Positions 35,135-45,080 of a DNA stretch of 64,000 nt are shown here, in pieces (position 1 is the stretch's first letter; each line of letters starts with the position of its first letter). Source of the stretch: Stromatinia cepivora. Its lineage: Eukaryota; Ascomycota; Leotiomycetes; Helotiales; Sclerotiniaceae. Both the position numbers and the translations under genes were made by a program. The DNA is taken from the NCBI GenBank assembly GCA_014898415.1, contig RCTD01000027.1:434001-498000 (forward strand). Reading direction: 5' to 3'. A model generated the notes under the pieces. That model saw only the letters and a program-made list of their open reading frames with translations, was not told the DNA's origin and did no database searches.

Positions 35135-35427
35135 CATCTTTCATCTTTCATCCATCAACGCTTTTTCCTACTGCGAAAAAACCACCCACTTTACTTGCCA
35201 CTTACCGTACTGCAAAGGAACTAAACCACTACCACCAACAACCACCACCACCACTACTACTACACTACCGACCGATATCAATTCTTCAAATCAACCACCA
35301 CTTTTTCAAAATAAAAATCAAATCAATTAATTTTCAACTCCTTAATTCATTTTTTTTTTGGATTCCCTTTTAATATTTTCATGAATTTCTCCTATTCCCA
35401 TCAAATCGAGAAATTTCATGAGGCAAA

Positions 35428-37702
35428 ATGACAGACGCATGTATTGTATGTTTAGAAGATCTGGAGGTTCAACATGAAGTTGGGGTCCAGGTCCCATATC
35501 CAGGTGGTGCAGTGGTGCAAAACCGGCAAGACCCCCAAACCATTCCCCATGATGATCTCGAGGGGGGCAAAGCGAGCAAAGCACGAGAATCCCATTCCGA
35601 ATCCGTGGAATTTGTAAAGGATCCTTATCATCATCAACAACATCATCATTTTCCTAGAAAAATTAATAACGCACTTTGCGTGGCTCAGATTAAACCTTGC
35701 GATCATGTTTTGCATGATCATTGTTTGAGGGAATGGAGTCAAAAGGCTAATAGTTGTCCGATCTGTCGGGCGAGCTTTAATTTGGTGGTGGTACTTGATA
35801 GGGTTGGAGGTAAGCTTGTTACTTTTTCCTTTTGGAGTTTTGGGGGTTTTATATTGCGAAGGGAAGGTTTTAAATCCAGGATCTTGGTTGGAAATGTTTC
35901 TGGAAGCTGTTGAGGAGTTTAATCGTTTTTGCGACGGTTGACTTTTATTTCTTTGGGAGTTTGGAAATCACATACTATTTGCGACTTTCACCCATGACTT
36001 GATGGCTGCCTACTACATTACGAGTTATACACTTATTTAGAGCAATCACTAACTTATTTTTACAGGAACTGTTCAATCTGAATATACCGTCGAAGATCGA
36101 AAACAAACTGCCGAGTTTGATTTAGCTGAGTGGCAAGCAAATAATCCAGAAGAATATGAAGATGAAGAAGAAGGAAGATCTTGTCCAATATGCGATCAGT
36201 CAGATCAAGAAGATGTCCTCTTATTATGCGATGGATGCGATACACCTTATCATACACATTGTATTGGTTTAAGCAATGTTCCAGCTGGTAATTGGTATTG
36301 TATGGAATGTGTGGAAAGTGGTGCTTTTAGTCAACATGATGAATCGCAAGGACCGGCAAGAACTATACCCTTCTCAGGACCAAATTTCAGCAGAACTCAG
36401 GCTAGCGTTCGACGTGCTCGTAGGAATGGCAGACAAGATAGATGGATCAATGCTTGGGGTCAATTAAGTAGCGCAATTCGAAATGTCGCTGGTGTTGATC
36501 TAGATTTTGCCGAGGATGATCAGGAGTTAAGAGGTTATAGGGATCTTCAACATTTTTCTGCTACGGAATTTAGAAGATGGGAACAACGATTACATATTGC
36601 CAGACGTCAAGGTGCTGGTCAAATATTTCGAGCCGCAGCACCACAAGTTGTTAGGGAACGGATTGAACCACCGGCACCTGTGGTTGAAACTCGTGAAGAA
36701 AGGCAAGCATGGGGAGCAATGGAGAGGGCTCAAAACCTCGAGGATGCATCAAATACAAGAAAGCGCAGAAGATCAACTACTGCATCGCCAGCTAGCCGTG
36801 GTAGTTCAACACCAGAAGAACCCGAACGTAAACAAAAGCGTCCAAGAACACGGATTGTTCAAAATGGATCATCTGTCGCATCATCTAGTACAAATCCTCA
36901 GCCTCGACCTCAATCTAGCAGGAGCAATGGTTCACCAACACGATCACCAAGACCGACAAATACAATTAACACAAACTCGGAACCTACTTTTCTTTCTTCA
37001 CTACTTCGAGAAGTTGAGATGGCTCCATCTTCTGATGAAGATTCAGTAAGGTTTGGATTAGATGTTGCATCTAATCGAGCAAATGGTGCCACAAGTCCAT
37101 CTTTTGATTATTCTTCTCCTGCTACTTCGCCAGCATCTCCTGCATCTTCTTTTCATAGTCGCGCATTATCGACCACACCTCCACCAAGAGGTAGACAATC
37201 CCGATCTCCTCCTTTAAGTACAACTGTTATGCCTGATTTTTCTGCTATTCATTATTCACCAAATCGATCATCACCAACTGATTTGATAAATCAAACAGCC
37301 ACAAATGAAAATAGGAGAAAGAGAGATGGGTCCCCTATATCAGAAATTCGACAACCTCAACCTCTCAGGCATAAATCATCTCGAGCAAGATCTCAAGACT
37401 CTTCACCTGTACGAACAAATCTTGTACAATCGACATCACGATCCGAAAATACTTCACCAATACGAAATACCATGTCAATTGAAGAAAAAGAAAGTATTAG
37501 CAAAATGGTTAAAACAGCTCTAGGACCTCATTGGAAATCTCAAAAGATATCCAATGAACAATATTGTGATATTAATCGAAATGTATCAAGAAAGCTTTAC
37601 GAACTTATTGCCGATAAGAACATATCTGATGGAGATAAAAGTTCATGGGAAAGGATTGCTACTTCAGAAGTTAGTAAAGCGGTTCAATCTTTAACAAATT
37701 AA
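35428..37702 (+). CDS. RING + PHD finger protein (PHRF1-like)
   Basis: Two exons (35428-35809, 36066-37702) with a 256-bp intron give 672 residues. The N-terminal RING is split: Cys5/Cys8 (CIVC), then about 80 residues of insertion including a His/Gln cluster, then CDHVLHDHC at 91-99 and CPIC at 110-113. The intron ends the RING region, and an acidic linker leads to a PHD finger at 167-209 (CPIC, LLLCDGC, YHTHC, WYCMEC). The rest is long, disordered and Ser/Pro/Arg-rich with many SP sites. A conserved-looking helical end (MVKTALGPHWK ... RKLYELIADK ... WERIATSEVSKAV) closes it. The architecture matches PHRF1/Asr1-type ubiquitin ligases that act on chromatin or RNA polymerase II (family knowledge; role inferred). 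Confidence 0.85.
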
Positions 37703-39473
37703 ATTTCAATAGATGGATTGAAATTTAATAATTACGCATTCACGAACAAACGGCGAAATCATGGATACATTGGGAAATTTTCATTTGGCATAATATGGGT
37801 ATATTTTCCCAGGAGTCTACGGTACTTGAAGCATAACACAATTAGCGATCGGAATACCCTATTATTGCGATTTGGGATGCCACTTTTTTTTTCTGTCGAA
37901 ATATAATTGGTGTTATATGGAACGGAATGGAGCGATTCATTGCATGGTATGCATGGTATGCATGGTATGCATGGTACATGGTAAATGGATGGTATGAATT
38001 GCTATTATGATACCAATATATTTTGCGCTGGAGCAATAGTAGGGTGTTTTTCGTTTTCTGGTCTGGAGATTGGGGTGGAGTGTTTGCTTGTAATACATTT
38101 GGATGGAGGGGATTTGGTGGAGGAGTGTGATTGTACTTGTACCTGGTGTTCTATGGTATGGGTGCTTTTTGTAATGGTGGATGAGTGGATGGATAATTGA
38201 TGGGATGGATGGGATGGATGGATTTGTATAATGCGAGAGGGGGGTTGAAGAGGAGAGGGAAGAGAGAGAGAGGATGAGAGAAGAGGAGAATGTTGGGATT
38301 GCTGAGAATAAGAAGGTTATGGGATGTCGAATGGAAAAGGGAAGGAAAGAATGGATTGATGGGATGGTGAAATGGTGTTCAGATAGATAGATAGATGAAT
38401 GATATTTCAATCTTCGAAAAGAAATATATCTTTGGTTTAATTCTACGTGGAAAATTGATTGAGTGGATTGTAAATAGATAGTAGGTAATTGGTAGTTTTG
38501 TAATTGAGGGGGGAGAGGGGAGAAGAAATATATGGTATAGTGTAATGTATTTATTTGATGGTGTTTATGTGGTAATGGGATTTGTCAAGGGCGATGGAGG
38601 GTAAATTTTGTATCTTTTATTTTAATTTTTATTCTGTAATTCTTTGATTTTTTTTAATTGATGTTTGTGTTTCTGGGATGTTAGAGTTGTATGTTAAGTT
38701 ATGTTAAGGTATCTTTGAGGAGGAGGAGGGTAGAGTGCAAGAGTAGATTATGTAGAGTTTGGGTTGTGTTTTTTTTTTTCATCAATCACCCATACGGACG
38801 AAAATTCTGCAGCAGAAATGGATTAGGATGGAGATTTGAAGAGTTTTCTTTTTTCATTCATTCAAATTACTTTCATAATTATCTAGGTACCAAGTTAAAT
38901 AATACCACCAGCTCAACCAAAACCAGTGCTCATGATATCTATCCAGCCTCTCACATGCAAGCCATCGCCAGAATTCCCACCAAGCATCCTCCCCTCAAAA
39001 AATACAAAATCTCACAACAGAAAAAAATCAAAAAGAAAAAGTACGTATGTAAACAGTCGCTATCTAACAGTTCCCGTAGAATAAAGACGAGGGTACCGCT
39101 AGCGAAAAAAGCCTGAGATGTTCATTCTGGGCATCGATAAATGGTCAGGACGTTCTGGGTTGAATCGGGTCTTGATGATAAGGATTGATGCCGTGGATTA
39201 TATTGGGAAGAGGGAGGGAAGGAGGGGGTGAGGAGCTTTTTATGTGTGGGTGGGTGGGATGAGGGTCAGGTGATTGATGGATGGGGCTAGAGGGTTGGTG
39301 GGTTAGTGTGGTGGTTGGTGGGTGGGAGAGGAGGAGGTGATTGGTTGGGCTGGGTTGGGTGAGAGAATAAAGGGGATTAGTAAGCAGATAATTAATTTTT
39401 TGGATCCCTTCTGCTCTGGGTTTTAGATTGGTATGTGATGGTGTTATACATACTAGGTACATAGAAAGCAAAT
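37703..39473. other. Intergenic, RING-PHD to mL46
   Basis: No supported gene. There is a 9-bp GCATGGTAT repeat (about four copies, 37,942-37,977), GA/GGAT-rich tracts at 38.2-38.4 kb, and G-rich sequence at 39.2-39.35 kb. A 141-codon open frame at 38,691-39,116 is lysine-rich and low-complexity; I do not accept it. Confidence 0.5.
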
Positions 39474-40917
39474 ATGACGGCTAGTAGTAGAGGATGCAGT
39501 AGAACTGCTTCGAGATTATCATGTATGTATTTCTTTTCTTTTCTTTTGTTTGTTTGTTTGTTTGTGGGGATTGAGAGGGGAGTGAGAGAGGGGAATGAGA
39601 ATGGAATGCGCGCTTTACTTGGTACTTTTGAGGGGTCCTAGCAATAGTTGAATGTCTTTTCCAATGTCTTTTCTAGAGCGCAGCGAAAAAGCCTCCACAG
39701 CAGTGGCCTAGCGGAGCGTCATGTTTAGTTTTGATGAAGCATTGGGTGGATGGTGAGAATGCAGGCGAGAAGATTTATTGGGTCGAATGCTCGCAGGCTC
39801 GCAAGCTCCAGCAATATGAAGATTATAAACTAATACATTATAACATAGATTCATCAAGACCAACAATCGTTCCTCGAATCCATCTCAACATACAATGTAT
39901 ACATCGAATTCCCACCCCACGAACCTACGCTGTCGCAGCTTCAACTTTTAAACCTCTCGATGGACCATCATCTCATCTCCCACATATCGATTCTATTCCT
40001 CCTATAACACCATCTCCAGGAGCAACAACCTATAAAATTTCCACCGGAATAATCCTAAGTCGACCACCTCTCCTCACTAAATCCGCAACACCTTTCGAAA
40101 AAGCATTTTATCTTTATCAAAAACGTTTAAATGAAAGATTGGTATTACCATTTACTCGATACTTTTATCATAAAAAAGATCAACCAGCAGATACAGAATG
40201 GAAAGCGAGAGTTAAAGAAAGGAATGGAGTTGCTGCAAGGGATATTGGTGGATATAAGGCTTATGGAGATGAAGGATGGAATGATGAGGTTATTATTGGG
40301 GGAACGGATAGTAAAGTTGGGGAATGGGATGATATTGCTGGGAAACTTGTTGAAGAGGGGATGGGGGAAGAGGGGGAAAGAGTTAAACTTGAGAAGAGGG
40401 AGGGTGTAGAGGATAAGAAGAGTTTGGCGAGGAAATTGGAGGAAACGGTTTATTTGGTTGTCAAGGGGAAAGGGAAGGATATTGATAGGGAGGGAAAGGA
40501 ATTTGAAGTTGATGTGTGGGAATTTCCAAAGGGTGATATGGTAGGAAATGAGGTTTTACATACGGTTCGTTTATATGTTTCTTTCCCTTTTCTTTAACAC
40601 ACTTCCATTTCCATAACTAACACACCAACCAACAGGCAGCCCAACGTATCCTTACCCAAACCGCCGGTGAAAATATGAATACATGGATAGTAGGCCACGT
40701 ACCAATTGGTAGTCTCACAATCAAACCTTCCAAAAAATTCAATAGAGAAGCGGAAAAAGTATTCTATATGAAAGGAAGAATTATGGCAGGTCAAGCTGAT
40801 TTGAAGGGGAATACATATGGAGCGCAGGATTTTATGTGGTTGACTAGAAGTGAAATTAAGGGGCTAGTTACGATGAGATTTTGGAGTCAAGTTTGTGGGA
40901 TGTTGGGGGCTAGGTAG
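39474..40917 (+). CDS. MRPL17: Mitochondrial large-subunit ribosomal protein mL46
   Basis: Three exons (39474-39522, 39849-40564, 40636-40917) give 348 residues. The proposed first exon encodes MTASSRGCSRTASRLS. Together with the start of exon 2 it forms a typical Arg/Ser-rich mitochondrial targeting sequence ending near RTYAVAAS. Intron 1 (326 bp) has a GTATGT donor and a CTAATAC branch before ATAG. Intron 2 uses a less usual GTTCGT donor. The body shows the mL46 signature: ISTGIILSRPPLLTKSATPF, FEKAFYLYQKRLNERLVLPF, then VWEFPKGDM, AAQRILTQTAGENMNTWIVG and FYMKGRIMAGQADL. The fold is Nudix-like without catalysis. An uninterrupted reading from 39,734 is possible but would lack a sensible presequence. 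Confidence 0.85.
39676..39720 (+). repeat. GC-rich short dispersed motif, copy 2 (in mL46 intron 1)
   Basis: GCCTCCACAGCAGTGGCC followed directly by TAGCGGAGCGTC, preceded by GAGCGCAGCG. It matches the motif at 33,921 apart from that copy's insert. It lies inside the proposed first intron of mL46. Confidence 0.65.
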
Positions 40918-42316
40918 GAAGGAAGGTTGTTTGGCTGATAGATGGGAAGAATTACTGGGTTGATGTGTGAGGGAAGGGAATGGAAGGATGGAAGGAAGAT
41001 GGGCATACAATGTCATGGATGATCATGGAGAGGTGTGGCATGGTGTTATGGATGATGATGTATAGGTATTCACATTCACATTCATATATGTAGCTAAGGC
41101 ACATGAATATACTCGAGTAGATGATATTGTAGAATAGGTAGCCAACTACCGAAGAAGAAGAAGAATTAGAAGAAAGGGAAAATGTATTATTCTATTCTAT
41201 AGTTTACATGGGATTAAATGAACGAACATTAAATGTATGAGTTCTTTCAAATTAAGAGGTCGTTTAATCCAATTCATTGGTGTAGGGTATTGTGATGCAG
41301 TTGGAAAAGGCCAATATCGCAGTTAAATAACGAGTGAGAATGAGAATGAGAATGACTCAAGTGAGGGGTTAAGTATAGAGTTGTTAATCTCTTGATTCTC
41401 ATCTCATTCAAATTTACCTATCTATTTATCCATCTACCTATCTATTATTTATCTATATAGGTAGGTACTCACAGAGTAATTTTATTTAATTAAATTACTT
41501 GTGAATTGTTGTGCTTTGATTTGGGTGTTGGATGTCGGGTGTTAGGTATTAGGTAACTATCAATTGGGGTTTATGAATTGGGATTGGGGATCCCGGGGTA
41601 TCCCGGTATTTTGGATATTATAGTGTTTGGGATTGGATATTGATTCTTGATTGTTGATTGGAGAGAGAATAGAAGAGAGGAAAGAAGAGAATCTGGGACG
41701 AGAAGAGCCTGGAGAAAAAGGAAAGATATTGATGTTGATGTTGATGTTGATGTTGATGTTGATGTTGATGTTGATTAAAGGAAAGAACTTGGGGAGAGCT
41801 TGAGTGAGAAAAGTACTGTCTCGGGAGATTCAAAGGATAAGGGATTCTCCTCGTTTACTTGCTTGCTTGGAAGTTTGAGGGGTAGGGTAGTAGGATAGGA
41901 AGTAGGAAGTGGAAAGTTCATCAGGAGTATTTTTTGTCTGTGACGAAGACGTTGAGGGCTATTTACACGTCGAATAGGGGAGCTTGTTCACAATCGCGTT
42001 TGTGTCTAGGACGGTTTTCGGGTATTTTGTCTATTACTTCGTTTTTATATACTAGCTTAGTTTGGGATACTCGATATACGAGTCCGGAGAATTGAGGAGT
42101 CGAAGAGTCGAAAATACAGAGTTGACGAGGTTTACGCTGTACAGAGTCATGCGTATAAAACCTCATTTACACCCTATTTCTCCAGCACCAGACACAGTTA
42201 CAAATACATATTCTGATTCGGATTTTCTAGAAAGACCGGCAGCAATAACACCACAGTTAACGGCAAACACAAATTCAAATTCAAACGCCAAAATCGAATC
42301 CAAGACAGACGACATT
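40918..42316. other. Intergenic, mL46 to D-amino-acid oxidase
   Basis: No supported gene. It contains TATC/GGTA-type simple sequence near 41.41-41.46 kb and a GATGTT repeat at 41,731-41,775. An open frame runs into the oxidase from 42,062, so the 5' boundary of that gene is uncertain. Confidence 0.5.
41731..41775 (+). repeat. (GATGTT)n hexanucleotide repeat
   Basis: About 7.5 perfect units, about 550 bp upstream of the oxidase start. Confidence 0.9.
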
Positions 42317-43847
42317 ATGACCTCAACAACTTCCACCATCACTTCCACCACCCCCAAAAACATCATCATCCTTGGCGCCGGAATTTCAGGTCTCCAAACT
42401 GCTCTTTCTCTATTAACTTCCTCCTCTGTCTCCTCTCCAAAACCAAAAATAACAATCATAGCCAAACATCTTCCAGGAGAAAAAGATGCAAATTATTGTT
42501 CTCCATGGGCAGGAGCAGATTGGAGAAGTCATGCTTCGAGAAAGGAAGAGGATAAGAGGCTTAGGGGATGGGAGGAAGTTACTTATAGGAGGTGGATTGA
42601 GATGATTAAACGGGAGGAGGAGGAGGGGAGGCAGGAGAGTGAGAAGGGGAAGAAAGGAGTTAGAATGGAGGAAGTTGAAAGGAAGCAGGACGATAAAGGA
42701 AAAGAAATAGGAATAGCCATAACACCATCTCTATACTTCCTAGGAGCCAATTACCACGGATCCGAAATCGACGAAAATGGTGTTTGGTTCCAAGATATAG
42801 TTCAGGGGTATAAAGAACTGAATATTTCTAACCCATCAGGAAATAATTCGGAAACGGATAATTACCCAAAAGGTAAATTAGGAGAAGGAATTAGAAAAGG
42901 TGTTTATTTCAACACGGTATGCGTGGATGTGGATAAATATCTATCCCATTTACTACTTCGTGTTAAGGCTCTCGGCGCAGTGATCATCCGCTCAGAAATT
43001 AACACGGAAATGGGATTGGAAGGCATAATTCGTTCTTGCAAAGTTCTTGCAAATGATCAAGAAATAGAAGATAAATCAGATATACTAATAAATTGTACGG
43101 GACTCGCAGCTCGTAAATTCGTAGGGAGAAATGAGAGGGAGAAATTGTTTCCGGTTAGAGGACAGGTTTTGTTGCTTAAAGGGGAAACGAGGATTTGTAA
43201 AACTTTGGTGCGGGATTTGGGGGAGAGGGGGGATGAATTACTTTATGTTATTCCGAGGCCGGGGAGTGGGAGGAGTGTGGTGGGGGGGTGTAAACAGGTT
43301 CGTTGTGTTTTTTTTAAAAAAAAAGTTGGGGTTTTTTGGGTTGGGAGTGGTGGTTTTGGTTTTGGTTCCATTCTCATTTGTTTGTTCTCGTTCCCAGGAA
43401 AGATGATAGGGGATGAGCGGGGATTGGAGTCATGCTACGGATATAAGTCAGAGAGAAAAGCTAACCCGAGGATGGATATAGGCATATAATTGGGATTCTA
43501 CCCCCGACCCGCAATTAACGGAGAGAATTCTTCAGAGATTAAAGGATGTAGGATGGGCTGATGATTTTATGAAGGAGAATGGAGAAATAGAGGTACTGGA
43601 TACGTATGTAGGATTTAGACCTGGGAGGAGAGGTGGTGCGAGGGTGGACGTGGAGGTGGAGGATGAGGATGGTGAGGGGGATGGTGAAGAAGAGGGAGAA
43701 GAAATGATGAGAAAGGGAAAAGGAGGAAAAGCAAAGAAAATAGAAGGTGTCTATGTAATTCATAATTATGGACATGCGAGTGGAGGGTATCAATGTAGTA
43801 TTGGGTGCGCGGAGGAAATTGTGAGGTTGATTGGGGGGTTGGAGTGA
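42317..43847 (+). CDS. D-amino-acid oxidase (FAD-dependent)
   Basis: Exons 42317-43297 and 43482-43847 give 448 residues. The intron (184 bp) has a GTTCGT donor, a GCTAACC branch point and a TATAG acceptor; only this acceptor gives GGCKQ followed by [20 protein letters not shown]. The FAD loop GAGISG is at residues 20-25. Other family motifs are [58 protein letters not shown] and [19 protein letters not shown]. It oxidises D-amino acids to keto acids with release of peroxide. It is longer than usual because of two charged inserts (a Glu/Lys-rich one near residues 97-130 and a Gly/Glu/Lys one near 395-420). It ends GGLE, so there is no obvious PTS1. The start chosen is just upstream of the Rossmann strand; upstream in-frame ATGs exist. 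Confidence 0.85.
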
Positions 43848-44347
43848 TGGGTGTGATGTTGTGAGGGGATGGTGGGTTTGTGTAATTTTGTTTGGGGAGG
43901 GGTGGGGGGTGAGGTCTATCTATCTATCCCGTGAAGAGGGACCTGGGATTTGGGATGTGGAATAATGAGATGGGGGGTTAGTAATTAGGTGCTGGGGAGA
44001 TTATTATGAGTGATTCTGTGATGTGATGATGATGTAGTTGGATAGATAGGTATAGATCTTCTCTTTTCTATTTTTATCCTATTAACCTCCTTTTGAATGA
44101 GATCTAATATCTACTCTAGAAAGAAATAAGTATACTTTCTATATTTTCTATTTCTTTTCTTTTTCTCTTCTCTCTTTTCTCTTTTTGTTGTATTTTAATA
44201 AATATCATTCTAAACACTTAAAAACATCGATTCAAATAAGTAATTAATGAATTTTATGAAAATATATCTTTATATTAAAATAATAATATTTTAATATTAT
44301 TAAAGAAATTTTTTAATTTCTTTATATTCTTTATTAAAGAAACAATT
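43848..44347. other. Boundary between gene-bearing and AT-rich DNA
   Basis: G-rich sequence after the oxidase gives way between about 44,050 and 44,300 to AT-rich sequence that continues to the window end. The first LTR starts at 44,348. No gene is seen. Confidence 0.6.
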
Positions 44348-44541
44348 TGTCGGGATATGATCACGTGCATGATAAGGATGGTAAGGATCACGTGCCCACT
44401 AGTGCTCGCATTAGTGCCTCGGCATGCACCATTATATACCTTCCATAGATTCTAGTTCTTTAGGTAAATTAAAATGTATTAATAAAGAGTTCTATATGTT
44501 TGTTGATAAGCTTCATTTCCTTGTATATAGTTATTCTGATA
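44348..44541 (+). repeat. 5' LTR of the Copia element
   Basis: 194 bp, beginning TGTCGGGATA and ending TTATTCTGATA, which is the 3' LTR end TTATCCCGACA with three C-to-T changes. It shares AAGGATGGTAAGGAT, CAGCATGCA/CGGCATGCA and AAAGAGTTCTATATG-like blocks with the 3' copy. The primer-binding site should follow at 44,542; I cannot assign the tRNA. Confidence 0.9.
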
Positions 44542-45011
44542 TTGATCAGTTTTTGTTATAATGATATTATAAATTAGATATTGGGAATTGATATAAAGAA
44601 TTATGAATTCTAAATCTATTTTGATTTTGTCTTTGTAGTTGAATAAAGGTATGTCGTTGTAAAACAAAGTATTTTTATATTAAGGGATAAGTTTCTAATT
44701 ATTAAACAATCCAAGAGAATCGAAAGATCAAGAATAGCAGTTATCTAATAGCGAATTTGGAGTTTATTTTTTGATTCAATCATTTTATATTTATTATATA
44801 TCTATTAAATAGTATAAAGTATATGTTTGAAGAAAACCTGAAAGCAATTTCGAGTTTTTCGTTATACTTATTTTTTTACGAAAAACCACCTCATTTATTC
44901 ACTTCATATAAATTACCAATTACATACGAAATTGATCAATTCGATTTCATTAATTTCATTATCTTGATCATTTTATTCATTTCGGTCAAACCCATTCCGA
45001 TCAAACCCGAT

Positions 45012-45080
45012 CACCTTGATCAATTTGGTCAATTTGATCAATTTTAATCAATTTTGATCAATTTTGATCAATTTGATTGA
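45012..45080 (+). repeat. TTTGATCAA-type palindromic simple repeat
   Basis: TTGATCAATTT and close variants recur about seven times. The unit is self-complementary (TTGATCAA). It lies within the degraded Copia interior. Confidence 0.7.

Larger units (their letters stand above)
33105..35427. other. Intergenic, repeat-rich
   Basis: Holds three simple-repeat tracts (listed separately), a purine-rich tract at 33.64-33.80 kb, and the short GC-rich motif at 33,921. No gene is supported. The last 350 bp, with AATTTG and ACC/ACT repeats, are probably the leader of the RING-PHD gene. Confidence 0.55.

Noticed and set aside
38691..39116. 141-codon open frame on the plus strand
   Set aside because: Composition is low-complexity and Lys-rich with a Phe run, there are no splice or family signals, and it lies just upstream of mL46.
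39731..40597. Uninterrupted mL46 start at 39,734
   Set aside because: It would give a non-mitochondrial N terminus derived from the dispersed GC-rich motif area. The spliced start at 39,474 gives a normal presequence with a consensus donor and branch point.
43300..43489. D-amino-acid oxidase ending at 43,489 without splicing, or splicing to 43,398
   Set aside because: The unspliced end lacks the conserved C-terminal FAD motifs. The acceptor at 43,397 leads at once to a stop. The acceptor at 43,481 restores the family sequence.
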